41,690 nt of DNA from Chryseobacterium sp. FP211-J200 (GCF_001643375.1 NZ_LSHB01000038.1:1-41690); one strand, 5' to 3'; counted from the first letter of the stretch, positions 24,022-33,478 are shown. The notes: generated from the sequence alone by a model not told the origin. Numbers and translations: made by a program.

Positions 24022-26784
24022 ATGAAGCATCTCTACATTCTATTTTTCACGATTTTGTTTCAGAATTTTTTGTTTTCCCAGGATTCTCAATTGTACTATG
24101 AAGGTTATTTTTATGTTTCTACTAATAAACCATTGAAAAACCTGATTGTTACAAACAAAACTTCTGGCAACTACGACTTTACAGATGAAAAGGGCTATCT
24201 GATGATAGAGGCAAAAGCTGGTGATACTTTACTTTATGGTAAGAAAAATTCAAGAGTTGTTCAAGCTTACGATTTGAAAGAACTCAAGACCATCATCGAG
24301 TCCAAAAATAAGTCTGCTTCAGCGAATGCTATTATCTCGAATGATTATTTGACAGCAATTAATTCTAATAAAAAAGTAGATTCTACCAATTTTCATCAAT
24401 CAAAAACAAACGCCAAAAAAATTGGCGGAAAATCTGATAGAATACAATCGATAAGACGAACAGATGCTGATTACGTCATTAAAAATCAAGTTTCCAAAAA
24501 ACTGTTTTACTCTGGTTCTTTACAACTTACAACAGAATTTGGTTCTCCAAATGTGCAACCAAAACTTCAAAACCAATTTGTACAAGGCCGAAACAATAAT
24601 GGTGCTTTGCAGTGGAATGGTCCAGAAACTTCCGAAATATTCAGCTTTGGTCCAGACATTTCGACTTTAGGTTTCGACGGAAATCCTTACGCATATGATG
24701 TCAATGGAAGATTGGTCTCCAAAGCTAACAGCATTGGCTCTGCTAAAATATACAACAATTCGATTTTACGAAATACACAGAAGTCATCAACTTTTCTTTC
24801 CATCAATTCTTATTTTGAAAAAGACTACAGTAGAAAATGGAATGCCGGCTTGGATCTAGGTTGGGTTCGAGAAGATTTGTTGATTAGAGACCAGTTTCAG
24901 GATAGTAAAAACTTTGGGGTTTCTTTTGGGAAGAATAATATTTTCAGAAATCATAATCTTAGTTTCAATTATAAATTCAATGAACAAAAAGCGACGAACA
25001 CAAACAGAGTTGGACTTTTCAATAGAGTTTATCAAAATGCTTTATTAACGCCGATTTCTTTTGAAAACAAGCAGGGAAACCTACTTTTTGACCTACAACG
25101 TAGCTATAGTTCATTTGCAGACAATCCTTATTTTTTACTTCAAAATATAAGAAGGTATAATTTTAATGAACATCAAAATGCATTGAATCTAAAGTTGGCA
25201 AAAGAGGATGGGAAATGGCAATATTATGTTTCTCAATCTTATGAAAATACGCAATTTTCCAATTTTGATTCATATAAAAATTGGACTTATGGTTTTCCAA
25301 ACGGAATAGAAACGGGAAGAAATCAAAATAACAATAATTACAATTTAAATTTCGGCGGTTCGTATTCATTTAGAGATAGTTATTATAGTAATGATAAATT
25401 ATACTTCAATGCAATTATAAATCATAACGATACCAAAATCTCTTACACCAATTTTGAAAATTACCATTATCACAGATTTTCTCAGGATTACATATTGAGA
25501 TATAAATTCAGTTTTAAAAATGTTGTCTTTGATAATTTTAATTTGGAAGGTGAAGCTGGTAACGGAATTTACGCTTCAAATACTACAACCAAAAACGAGT
25601 TTTTCATTCCAAAATTAGCTTTGAGTTTGGATATTAAGGAATTGATTGGTTATCGTCTGCATGCTAAATTCTTTGGCTCGATTTACAAAAATGTTTACGA
25701 GTCCGATTTCAGTAAAAGTTATAGTAATTTTCTTCTGACACAGATTGATGATTCGCAACTCAATACTTATTTTCCGATTCAGGAAGTGCAAAGTTTCAAC
25801 GGTTTGAAATCCATCAATAATTTGGAATCGAAAGTTGGAATCAGGCTTTATCATGATTACAGATATCATCTCGAAGGCAGTTTTACCAACAAGAAATTCA
25901 CTAATGATGTTTTCCCTGTTTTTGAAAATGGACAAATCTTACTAAAAAATCTTGTCGACCACAATTACAAAAGTTATGATTTGAACTTTGGTCTTCAAAA
26001 TTTTCCTTTTAGGTATGGAAATCTTCAGATTGGATTTAATAAAACAACTTCTGAAGTTACCAATGTATTAGGAGATTTTCAAAATGCACCAATTTCCGGG
26101 TTCAATTCCATTTACAGAGGGATTGTAAAAGACGAAGCTTTGGGTGTTTTGATTGGAACTGCCTATCAACGAAACGAAAATGGCGATATGATTATCGGGA
26201 ATGATGGTTTTCCTTTGGTTTCTTCGGAGAAAAAAATCTTGGGAAATCCGATTCCAGATTTTACAATGAAATTCTCTTACACCCAAAACATCAGAGAATT
26301 TAGTCTAAATATAGACGTAGAATGGCGAAAAGGTGGTGATATCTGGAACGGAACCAATGCAAACCTTGATTACTACGGACGTTCTGCAAATTCTGCGCAA
26401 CAAAGAAATGTTTCAAATTTTGTTTTCGATGGCGTTTTACAAAATGGAAGTGTCAACAATATTCCGGTTGATTTTTTCAATGTTGATCAGCCTTTTGACC
26501 AAAATAAGTTTTACCGATACGGAAGTTTGGGTGTAGCAGAAAATTACATTGTGAAAGGCGATGCAGTAAGAATCAATAATATCACTTTGAGCTACAGTTT
26601 CAGGAAAGCAGAATTTCTAAAGAATATCAGACTTTCCGTTTTTGCAAAGAATATTTTGCTTTGGTCCAAAAACAAAATCGATGCACAGACGTCCTTTTTC
26701 GATTCTGACAACGGACAAGGTTTGAATTTCTATAATCTTCCATCGATGCGTACTTACGGAGGAAGCGTTTCTTTTATATTTTAA
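24022..26784 (+). CDS. TonB-dependent-receptor-like outer-membrane barrel without a plug
   Basis: A 920-residue protein: signal peptide (MKHLYILFFTILFQNFLFSQ), a carboxypeptidase-regulatory-like beta domain (about 25-95: NKPLKNLIVTNKTSGNYDFT), a linker, then a long beta-barrel (about 160-920) with alternating aromatic strands and a C-terminus GGSVSFIF, right for outer-membrane insertion. SusC features of the barrel are seen (QNQFVQGRNNNGALQW, RINNITLSYSFRK). A plug with DGxP and LYGSRGSNG signatures, expected between regulatory domain and barrel, is not there. The next gene, 82 bp on, does carry such a plug. I infer co-function. Substrate unknown. Confidence 0.8.
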   Translation: MKHLYILFFTILFQNFLFSQDSQLYYEGYFYVSTNKPLKNLIVTNKTSGNYDFTDEKGYLMIEAKAGDTLLYGKKNSRVVQAYDLKELKTIIESKNKSASANAIISNDYLTAINSNKKVDSTNFHQSKTNAKKIGGKSDRIQSIRRTDADYVIKNQVSKKLFYSGSLQLTTEFGSPNVQPKLQNQFVQGRNNNGALQWNGPETSEIFSFGPDISTLGFDGNPYAYDVNGRLVSKANSIGSAKIYNNSILRNTQKSSTFLSINSYFEKDYSRKWNAGLDLGWVREDLLIRDQFQDSKNFGVSFGKNNIFRNHNLSFNYKFNEQKATNTNRVGLFNRVYQNALLTPISFENKQGNLLFDLQRSYSSFADNPYFLLQNIRRYNFNEHQNALNLKLAKEDGKWQYYVSQSYENTQFSNFDSYKNWTYGFPNGIETGRNQNNNNYNLNFGGSYSFRDSYYSNDKLYFNAIINHNDTKISYTNFENYHYHRFSQDYILRYKFSFKNVVFDNFNLEGEAGNGIYASNTTTKNEFFIPKLALSLDIKELIGYRLHAKFFGSIYKNVYESDFSKSYSNFLLTQIDDSQLNTYFPIQEVQSFNGLKSINNLESKVGIRLYHDYRYHLEGSFTNKKFTNDVFPVFENGQILLKNLVDHNYKSYDLNFGLQNFPFRYGNLQIGFNKTTSEVTNVLGDFQNAPISGFNSIYRGIVKDEALGVLIGTAYQRNENGDMIIGNDGFPLVSSEKKILGNPIPDFTMKFSYTQNIREFSLNIDVEWRKGGDIWNGTNANLDYYGRSANSAQQRNVSNFVFDGVLQNGSVNNIPVDFFNVDQPFDQNKFYRYGSLGVAENYIVKGDAVRINNITLSYSFRKAEFLKNIRLSVFAKNILLWSKNKIDAQTSFFDSDNGQGLNFYNLPSMRTYGGSVSFIF

Positions 26785-26878
26785 ATTTTTGAATGATGAA
26801 ATCGATATGTTTAATAAACACAAACACCTGTAAAGATACAACGATTGCATATGACCTTTAAAAACAATGAAATTGCAT

Positions 26879-29800
26879 ATGAAACTTAAATATATTTCCT
26901 TTTTATTTCTCTTTTTTGTCCTTTTCTCAAAGGCACAAAAAGCAAGTTACTATTACGAAAAAAACGAAAACGATTTGCGTGACAAACCTTTGGATTCCAA
27001 AGAGAAAAAATTGTTCGTGGAACTTTTTGGCGACAGAAAAACTCAAATTTTCAAGAAAGAAAAAGTCTATGCACATTCCAATCATGTTTTTTATCGTCCG
27101 AACGAAATCATCTATTTCAAATCTTATATTGTAGATGCTCAGAATAATTTGCCTTCGGATTGGAGTCAGATTTTGTATGCGGAATTGTACGACCCTGCAG
27201 GAAATCTGCTTTCAAAAAATAATTATCAAATCATCAATGGTGCATCAAACGGCGATTTTTTCCTTAATGAAAAAGCGAAAGGCGGAATTTACAAATTGCG
27301 TTTGTACACCAATTGGATGCGGAACGAAAACCACAAAAATTATTTTGAAAAGGAAATTACGGTTCAGAAAACTTCTTCCCCAAGGATTTTGATGAAACTC
27401 GATTTTCCTAGAAAAGGCTTGAGTTCCGGCGATGAAGTTTTGGCGGATTTCAGTCTGAGAAATCTTCAGAATCTTCCACTTTCTTTTTATGAAGGGAATT
27501 ATGAAGTTTTGGTTGAAGGAAAAGAATATGTGAAAAATATATTTACAACAGATAAAGAAGGGAAAGTTCAGCTGAAGTTTAATTTGCCTAAAGATTTAGC
27601 TTCGTCAGACGTTTTGCTGAATATTAAACTTAATTATAATTCTTTCCAGGAATCGATTTCTAGAAGCGTTCCTGTAACTTTGAATCAAGTTGAGATTTTG
27701 TTTTTTCCAGAAGGTGGAAGTCTAATCAACGGAAAACAGAGCAATATTGCCCTCAAAGCTTTAAATGAATTTCAGCAACCAGTCGATATCAAAGCAGAAA
27801 TTGTGGATGAAAAAGGAAAGACAATTTCAACAACAGAATCTGTGAAATTCGGGATGGGAAAATTTTCTTTTTTACCGATTCAAAACCAAAAATTCTTTCT
27901 GAAATTGACGTCTCAAAAGATTTCAAAATTATACGAAATTCCAAGCGGAACGGAAAACGGCGTGAGTTTGAACATCGAAAAACTGAATGGAAAAATTGTT
28001 TTAAAAATTCAATCCAAAAATTATCAAAAAGTAAGTGTAGAAGCTGGTTTCCGTGGAGAAACTATCCAAACAAAAAATAATGTTTCCACCAATTCTGAAA
28101 TTGAATTTGATGAAAATATTTTCCCATCTGGAATTGCAAGATTCACTCTTTTTGATTTGGATAAAAATCCTTTGGCAGAACGAGTTGTTTTCGTGAATAA
28201 AAATCAAAACGTGCAGATTTCCATTAAACCAGATAAAACCGAATATTTACCTAGAGAAAAAGTGGTTTTGGATATCGAAACCAAGGATTTTAACGGAAAA
28301 CCTGTTGCTTCAAATCTTTCGATGAGTGTTTTGGATGACAAACTTTTCAGTTATGCGGACGACAGACAAAATACGTTGATTTCCTGGTTGCAAATGGATT
28401 CTGAACTGCAGGGTAAAATTGAAGAACCTCCATTTTATTTCAAAAAAGAAGAAGCAAAAGCCTATGAAGCTTTGGATTTGGTAATGTTGACCAATGGTTA
28501 CCGCTATTTTGAATTGTTGCCAGAAATTGAGAGCACGAAAAAATTTACTTTTCAAAAAGAGGAACTCAATTCCATCTACGGGAAAATTGAAAATGATAAA
28601 GGAGAAACAGTAGATGCAGAAGTGTTTTTGATTAATGAAAGTTCTGAAATTCTGAAACAAAAGACTAAGAAAGGTCGGTTTTACTTCAAAAATTTTCCTT
28701 CAAGAAACTCTTATCAATTGGTTGCGAAATCTAAAAAAGCACGAGAAAATATCAAGATTAAACTTTTGGCATCAGAAATCAGTTCAGATATTGTGACTCA
28801 GAAAATAAAATCTGGAACTTCGGGGAAAGATTTTGAAGTCATTGTAGATAATCCGGTTCTGGAAGAAGCTTCAACGGATAATAATCAAGTTTCTAATCCA
28901 GTGCAAAATAAGATGAAATTCCAGAGTAGAGGAAGAATGGTTTATTCTGATACTGTAAGTACGAATAAGAATATTGAAGAAGTTGTAATTGTGGGATTTG
29001 GGGAGAGAGCCAGGCAAAGTTTAACAGCTTCGGTTCAAACTGTAACTCGGGAATCGATATTAAATAGTGTTCCTAATGCCTTGCAAGGGAAAGTTGCTGG
29101 TCTGGAAATTATAACAAATTCAGGAATTCCCGGAAATACAGAATCGGTGGTGATTCGTGGCGTTTCCTCCATTACAAACGGAAAACAACCTTTGGTCGTC
29201 ATTGACGGAATTCCAGTTGATTATCCTAATTTTAAAATCAATTCAGAAAATATTAAAGACGTAACTATTCTGAAAGATGCTTCTGCAACAGCGCTTTACG
29301 GAAGTCGTGGAAGCAATGGCGTGATTATCATTAATAGTCTGACATCTAAATACAACAGCAAAAAAATGAGTCTGAATAGGCGGACTTTTTATACCCAGGA
29401 ATCTCTTTACAACTACAATAGCGATAATATGAGTTATGGAAGGGTTTTCAGTTATCCTGTTTACGAAACGCCAACAACAAATTATCGGACAGATTTTCGA
29501 GAAACCATCTATTGGAATCCGACAATCCAAACGGATAAAAACGGGAAAGCAAAAGTGGAATTTTACAATTCTGATGCGAATACAACTTTCCGGACCATTG
29601 CGGAAGGAATCTCAGCAAACGGACTTTTGGGACGTGAAGAAAAAACTTACTCAGCACAAAGTACGCTTCAAATCGATGCGAAAATTCCACAATATATGAC
29701 GCAAGGCGACGAACCGAAAATCGTGGTGGTTTTGAGAAATAATTCTGATAAAAAGAAAACAATAGATTTCAATAAAATCTTTCCAATTTCGATTAGAAGT

Positions 29801-31501
29801 GGAATTTCGGACAGTTTAATTACTTTGAATCCGAAGGAAAGTGGAAGAATCATTCTGCCTTTGCAAGGTAACAAAGTCTCGCAATCCAACATCCAACTGA
29901 TTGCAGAAACTGATACTGAAAAAGAACGTCAGATTTTGCCTTTTACAATTGATGCAAAAGGTTTCAGACATAATTTGGAACATACCACAACCAAAGATTC
30001 TATCATTTCGTTTACAATTCCGGATTATCTGGATGAAAGTTTGATTGCAAATATTCAGGTTTTCAGAAGTTCTGCAAGTCAATTTTTGAATAATATTGAC
30101 AGGTTAAAGGAAAAACCTCACGGCTGTTTCGAGCAGACTTCATCCACAACTTATCCAAATTATTTCATTTTAGATTTCCTAAAAAATAAAGGAAGTATCG
30201 ACAGTAAAGAAGCCAAAAGGGCAATCGAATTACTGAAATCAGGATTTGAACGTTTGCTCACGTTTGAAACTAAGGACAAAGGTTTTTCTCTCTTTGGAAG
30301 TTCGCCTCCGAGTATTACTTTGACAGCTTACGGCTTGATGGAATTCAATGATTTGAAAAATGTCTTGGCCGTGAATCCAGCTTTGATTGAAAGAACTTCG
30401 AAATTTATTCTGTCAAGAAGAGATGGAAAAGGTAATTTTATTTTGAATGATTATGTCAAAGATAACAATGACACGAACAATAAAGACCAATATTTTTGGA
30501 ATCAACAAGGTTACATTTTGTACGCACTTTCTGAATCTGGAATGAAAAATGAAATTGCAAAAGAATATTCGCATTTGTATCAAATCAATCAATATTCTGA
30601 TGATTTTTATCTGCTTTCATTAATGGCAAATGTGGCCTATCAACTCAATAAAACAAAAGATTATGAATTTTTGGTCAATCGAATGACGGAGAAATTCAAT
30701 AAAAATAATGTGGTTGCTGAGACCAATTTTATGCAGGGTAGAGGCGATGATATCAGAAAAGAAGCTTTGTCTTTGTTTGCTTTGTCATTGATGAAATCTC
30801 AAAAAAACAACAAAGATTTGGTTACAAAAGTAATCAACCGAATCAATCTGCAAAACACAAATTACGAATCCACACAAACTTTAGTCATCAAACTGAAAGC
30901 ATTGACAGAATTTTACAAAGCTTATCCGAAAGCTGAAAGTTCGGAAGAACCACAGTTTTTTGTGAACAATACAGAATTAAAAGTACTTTCGACAATTGGT
31001 CAATTTTTAAAGAAAGGAAACAATATATTGAAGATTAAATATCCTTCTGGAAGCGGTTTACCTATTCTTTTTTCTTATAAATACAATGATTTGATTCCTG
31101 ATAAAAATCCAAATCCTGAACTTTATTTTACAACGACTTTAGATAAAAGCAAAGCTAAAATCGGTGACAATGTAAGAATGACTATCAAAATCGAAAATCC
31201 AATTTTATTAAATTTTGGCATGATAACGGCAAAAATCGGAATTCCTGCAGGTTTAACAATGGACCCGAAAAACCTGAAAGCCATGATTGAGCGTAATGAA
31301 ATTGCCTATTATGAGATTTTCGATAATTATCTGGTTTTGTATTGGTACAAACTAAATGCAAAGAAAAACATAGAAGTTCATCTTGATACCAAAGCCGAAT
31401 TTGCTGGGAAATACACCGGAAAAGCCAATCACGCTTTCGAATATTATTTCCAACAGAATTACCAGTGGACGAATGGTGTAGTGGTGGAAATTTCTGAATA
31501 A
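26879..31501 (+). CDS. Alpha-2-macroglobulin-like protein with an embedded SusC-type plug
   Basis: A giant secreted protein (1540 residues from this ATG). Order: signal peptide (MKLKYISFLFLFFVLFSKAQ), macroglobulin-type beta domains including an MG2-like one (about 60-650), a SusC/RagA-type plug (about 700-819: EEVVIVGFGER, LQGKVAGLEI, VVIDGIPVD, ILKDASATALYGSRGSNGVI), the A2M core (YWNPTIQTDKNGKAKVEFYN, TFRTIAEGIS) and an alpha-alpha toroid with the thioester motif GCFEQ (Cys1083). A2M proteins trap proteases through the thioester. The ATG at 26867 is in frame; 26879 gives the cleaner signal peptide. It follows the barrel gene by about 90 bp, likely as one operon. Confidence 0.85.
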   Translation: MKLKYISFLFLFFVLFSKAQKASYYYEKNENDLRDKPLDSKEKKLFVELFGDRKTQIFKKEKVYAHSNHVFYRPNEIIYFKSYIVDAQNNLPSDWSQILYAELYDPAGNLLSKNNYQIINGASNGDFFLNEKAKGGIYKLRLYTNWMRNENHKNYFEKEITVQKTSSPRILMKLDFPRKGLSSGDEVLADFSLRNLQNLPLSFYEGNYEVLVEGKEYVKNIFTTDKEGKVQLKFNLPKDLASSDVLLNIKLNYNSFQESISRSVPVTLNQVEILFFPEGGSLINGKQSNIALKALNEFQQPVDIKAEIVDEKGKTISTTESVKFGMGKFSFLPIQNQKFFLKLTSQKISKLYEIPSGTENGVSLNIEKLNGKIVLKIQSKNYQKVSVEAGFRGETIQTKNNVSTNSEIEFDENIFPSGIARFTLFDLDKNPLAERVVFVNKNQNVQISIKPDKTEYLPREKVVLDIETKDFNGKPVASNLSMSVLDDKLFSYADDRQNTLISWLQMDSELQGKIEEPPFYFKKEEAKAYEALDLVMLTNGYRYFELLPEIESTKKFTFQKEELNSIYGKIENDKGETVDAEVFLINESSEILKQKTKKGRFYFKNFPSRNSYQLVAKSKKARENIKIKLLASEISSDIVTQKIKSGTSGKDFEVIVDNPVLEEASTDNNQVSNPVQNKMKFQSRGRMVYSDTVSTNKNIEEVVIVGFGERARQSLTASVQTVTRESILNSVPNALQGKVAGLEIITNSGIPGNTESVVIRGVSSITNGKQPLVVIDGIPVDYPNFKINSENIKDVTILKDASATALYGSRGSNGVIIINSLTSKYNSKKMSLNRRTFYTQESLYNYNSDNMSYGRVFSYPVYETPTTNYRTDFRETIYWNPTIQTDKNGKAKVEFYNSDANTTFRTIAEGISANGLLGREEKTYSAQSTLQIDAKIPQYMTQGDEPKIVVVLRNNSDKKKTIDFNKIFPISIRSGISDSLITLNPKESGRIILPLQGNKVSQSNIQLIAETDTEKERQILPFTIDAKGFRHNLEHTTTKDSIISFTIPDYLDESLIANIQVFRSSASQFLNNIDRLKEKPHGCFEQTSSTTYPNYFILDFLKNKGSIDSKEAKRAIELLKSGFERLLTFETKDKGFSLFGSSPPSITLTAYGLMEFNDLKNVLAVNPALIERTSKFILSRRDGKGNFILNDYVKDNNDTNNKDQYFWNQQGYILYALSESGMKNEIAKEYSHLYQINQYSDDFYLLSLMANVAYQLNKTKDYEFLVNRMTEKFNKNNVVAETNFMQGRGDDIRKEALSLFALSLMKSQKNNKDLVTKVINRINLQNTNYESTQTLVIKLKALTEFYKAYPKAESSEEPQFFVNNTELKVLSTIGQFLKKGNNILKIKYPSGSGLPILFSYKYNDLIPDKNPNPELYFTTTLDKSKAKIGDNVRMTIKIENPILLNFGMITAKIGIPAGLTMDPKNLKAMIERNEIAYYEIFDNYLVLYWYKLNAKKNIEVHLDTKAEFAGKYTGKANHAFEYYFQQNYQWTNGVVVEISE

Positions 31502-31511
31502 ATTATTTTAT

Positions 31512-31529
31512 TTTCAATAATTATTGAAA
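31512..31529. promoter_or_regulatory. Perfect 18-bp palindrome, probable GbsR operator
   Basis: TTTCAATAATTATTGAAA is identical to its reverse complement and covers the TTG (31524-31526) of the promoter for the gbsR-type gene that starts at 31578. A MarR/GbsR dimer binds palindromes of about this size, so autorepression is likely. Confidence 0.6.
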
Positions 31530-31554
31530 GTTTAGAAATTATTAATTACATTTG
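31524..31554 (+). promoter_or_regulatory. Bacteroidota-type promoter of the gbsR-type gene
   Basis: TTG at 31524-31526, a 20-bp spacer and TACATTTG at 31547-31554, 23 bp before the ATG. Both elements fit the family consensus. Confidence 0.6.
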
Positions 31555-31577
31555 TACAACAATTCAACCTTACAAAA

Positions 31578-32078
31578 ATGAAACTCGAAGAAGCCAAAGA
31601 AAAATACATCCAAACTTGGGGAACTTTTGCCACAAGCTGGGGAATCAACCGGACCATGGCGCAGGTTCACGCTTTGCTTTTAGCCGAGGGAAAACCTTTG
31701 TCAACGGATGAAGTGATGGAAATGTTGCAAATCTCTCGTGGAAATGCCAATATGAATCTACGTGCTTTGATGGATTGGGGAATCGTGAAAAAAGAATTTG
31801 TGAAAGGGGATAGGAAGGAATATTTCATTGCAGCAAAAGATGTCTGGTTTCTATTCAAACAAATTACAAAAGAACGTAGAAAGCGTGAGATAGAGCCAGT
31901 TGTAGCATTCTTGGAAGAACTGAAAAATATAGATGACGATTCTAATGAAGCCAAAGAATTTATCAAATTGATGGACGATTTTGGAAACGTGACCAATAAG
32001 ATCAATAATATCATGGACTTAGCGATAAAAAGCGATGACCATTGGCTGGTGGGGAAAATCACCAACTTGTTAAAATAA
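31578..32078 (+). CDS. GbsR/MarR-family transcriptional regulator
   Basis: A 166-residue winged-helix regulator: KEKYIQTWGTFATSWGINRT, AQVHALLLAEGKPLSTDEVM, LQISRGNANMNLRALMDWGI and VKKEFVKGDRKEYFIA, followed by a helical dimer region. GbsR-type proteins respond to small molecules (choline in Bacillus); the ligand here is unknown. A perfect palindrome lies on its promoter. Two small membrane proteins and a SRPBCC protein follow on the same strand, although a hairpin intervenes at 32112-32135; they may be its targets. Confidence 0.9.
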   Translation: MKLEEAKEKYIQTWGTFATSWGINRTMAQVHALLLAEGKPLSTDEVMEMLQISRGNANMNLRALMDWGIVKKEFVKGDRKEYFIAAKDVWFLFKQITKERRKREIEPVVAFLEELKNIDDDSNEAKEFIKLMDDFGNVTNKINNIMDLAIKSDDHWLVGKITNLLK

Positions 32079-32079
32079 T

Positions 32080-32111
32080 TGTCGTTCTGAGCTGAGCTTG
32101 GCGAAGAATTT
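32080..32111. repeat. Possible dispersed intergenic repeat (REP-like)
   Basis: The stretch beginning TGTCGTTCTGAGC and ending GGCGAAGAATTT resembles short repeats scattered between genes in many Bacteroidota genomes (TGTCATTCTGAGC...GAAGAAT form, from memory). Only one copy is in the window, so the repeat status cannot be confirmed here. Confidence 0.4.
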
Positions 32112-32135
32112 AAAAGGAAAACAGTTTCCTTTTTT
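32112..32135 (+). terminator. Weak intrinsic terminator after the gbsR-type gene
   Basis: AAAAGGAAA pairs with TTTCCTTTT around loop ACAG and is followed by more T residues. It lies 34 bp after the stop codon. The stem has only two G-C pairs, so read-through to the genes behind is likely. Confidence 0.5.
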
Positions 32136-32182
32136 ATTTCAGATTAAGTTTCAAAAATTACTGAAAATATAAAAATTACAAA

Positions 32183-32536
32183 ATGAATAATCTGATTTCA
32201 TATTTGATTTATTTTCTCATCACAGTTCCAATGATTGTTTATGTAGGGTGGAAGTGCTTTACAGTCGGGAAAATTTATCTCATGGATTTGTTTACTGATA
32301 TCCATATTTGTCATTCCATCAATCGAATTTTGCTGATTGGATATTATCTGATGAATATCGGCTATGTTACTTTCTCTCTTTCAGAAGGTCTAAAAACAGA
32401 AACATCAGAACTATTTATTGTTTCGATATTCACAAAACTCGCCAAAACTCTTTTACTGATTGCAATAATGCATTATATCAATATTTTTCTACTGGCTAAT
32501 TTTCGCAAACAAATTATATTAACTTTTAAATCATAA
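32183..32536 (+). CDS. Small membrane protein A of a related pair
   Basis: A 117-residue protein with three hydrophobic segments (about 5-25, 45-72, 80-106). The central pattern KIYLMDLFTDIH ... GYYLMNIGYVTF recurs in the following gene as KVFMMDIFHQKS ... GFYLLNFGFALL, so the two are paralogues. It stops 4 bp before the partner. Function unknown; probably a membrane sensor or a heterodimeric membrane protein. Confidence 0.75.
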   Translation: MNNLISYLIYFLITVPMIVYVGWKCFTVGKIYLMDLFTDIHICHSINRILLIGYYLMNIGYVTFSLSEGLKTETSELFIVSIFTKLAKTLLLIAIMHYINIFLLANFRKQIILTFKS

Positions 32537-32540
32537 AATT

Positions 32541-32933
32541 ATGAGCGCTACTTACACTTTTACCGCCTACGCAATCTATCTGCCAATCGTTTTAACATTG
32601 ACCGTTATTGTTTCCGAACTACTTTTCCGCAATGCAAAAGTATTTATGATGGACATTTTTCATCAGAAATCAGACATTGCTTTAGCTACCAATTCTTTAT
32701 TTAAAGTTGGATTTTATCTTTTGAATTTTGGTTTTGCGCTCTTAATTATAGAATTTAATCAATTGATAACTGGAGAATCTTTGGTTGTTGGTTTGAGCAA
32801 AAAAGTAGGCGGATTCTCAATTTATTTGGGATTAATGCTTCTTTTCAATCTGTTACTTTTTATGAAAGGAAGAAAAAAATCTAACGAAAAAGAAATCTTA
32901 CAAAATTTGAATCATGAAAAATCTAATATTTAA
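32541..32933 (+). CDS. Small membrane protein B of a related pair
   Basis: A 130-residue, three-to-four-segment membrane protein with a basic C-terminus (KGRKKSNEKEIL). It shares the (Y/F)MMD(I/L)F and G(F/Y)YL(M/L)N(I/F)G features with the preceding gene, from which it is separated by 4 bp. No function known. Confidence 0.75.
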   Translation: MSATYTFTAYAIYLPIVLTLTVIVSELLFRNAKVFMMDIFHQKSDIALATNSLFKVGFYLLNFGFALLIIEFNQLITGESLVVGLSKKVGGFSIYLGLMLLFNLLLFMKGRKKSNEKEILQNLNHEKSNI

Positions 32934-32997
32934 AATCATCATGTTCTTTCTTTTTAGAAATAATAAAAGAACGCGGGCCGATTTTCTAAATCTTTAA
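32914..32997 (+). CDS. Possible 27-residue peptide overlapping gene B
   Basis: An ATG overlapping the end of membrane protein B starts MKNLIFKIIMFFLFRNNKRT and ends at TAA 32995-32997. It is a hydrophobic segment followed by a basic tail, the shape of small membrane peptides. It bridges the two flanking genes. Coding is not proved. Confidence 0.25.
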   Translation: MKNLIFKIIMFFLFRNNKRTRADFLNL

Positions 32998-33016
32998 CTT
33001 CAAAAAACTTTTGATA

Positions 33017-33478
33017 ATGACTAAGATTCATCTGGAAACCTTAATCAATGCTGATATTCAAACGGTTTTTGACTTATCTCGTAATATAGATTTTCACCAA
33101 AAGTCAACTTCCAAAACCAACGAAAAAGCAATCGCCGGAAAAACCAGCGGATTGATTGAGTTAGGCGAAACAGTAACTTGGCGAGCCAAACATTTAGGAT
33201 TTTATCAAACTCTAACTACGAAAATTATAGAAATGGAAAGTCCGAAAATGTTTACAGATATTATGTTAAAAGGCGCTTTCAAATCGATGAGACATCAACA
33301 CATTTTCAGGGAAGAACAAGGTAGAACGTTGATGATTGATGTTTTTGAATTCGAATCACCTTTTGGAATTCTTGGTAAAATTGTTAATCAATTTTTCTTG
33401 AATAATTATCTTAGAAATTTTCTAATTGAAAGAAACAGAATGATAAAAGAAATTGCAGAACCATCGGTTTCAAATTAA
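33017..33478 (+). CDS. SRPBCC-family (START-like) protein
   Basis: A 153-residue single-domain protein with the helix-grip pattern: ETLINADIQTVFDLSRNIDF, GETVTWRAKHLGF, TTKIIEMESPKMFTDIML and MIDVFEFESPFGILGKIVNQFFLNNYLRNFL. Members bind hydrophobic ligands or act as cyclases. The ATG at 33017 is used; the frame also has TTG at 33011. Last gene of the group behind the gbsR-type regulator. Confidence 0.82.
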   Translation: MTKIHLETLINADIQTVFDLSRNIDFHQKSTSKTNEKAIAGKTSGLIELGETVTWRAKHLGFYQTLTTKIIEMESPKMFTDIMLKGAFKSMRHQHIFREEQGRTLMIDVFEFESPFGILGKIVNQFFLNNYLRNFLIERNRMIKEIAEPSVSN

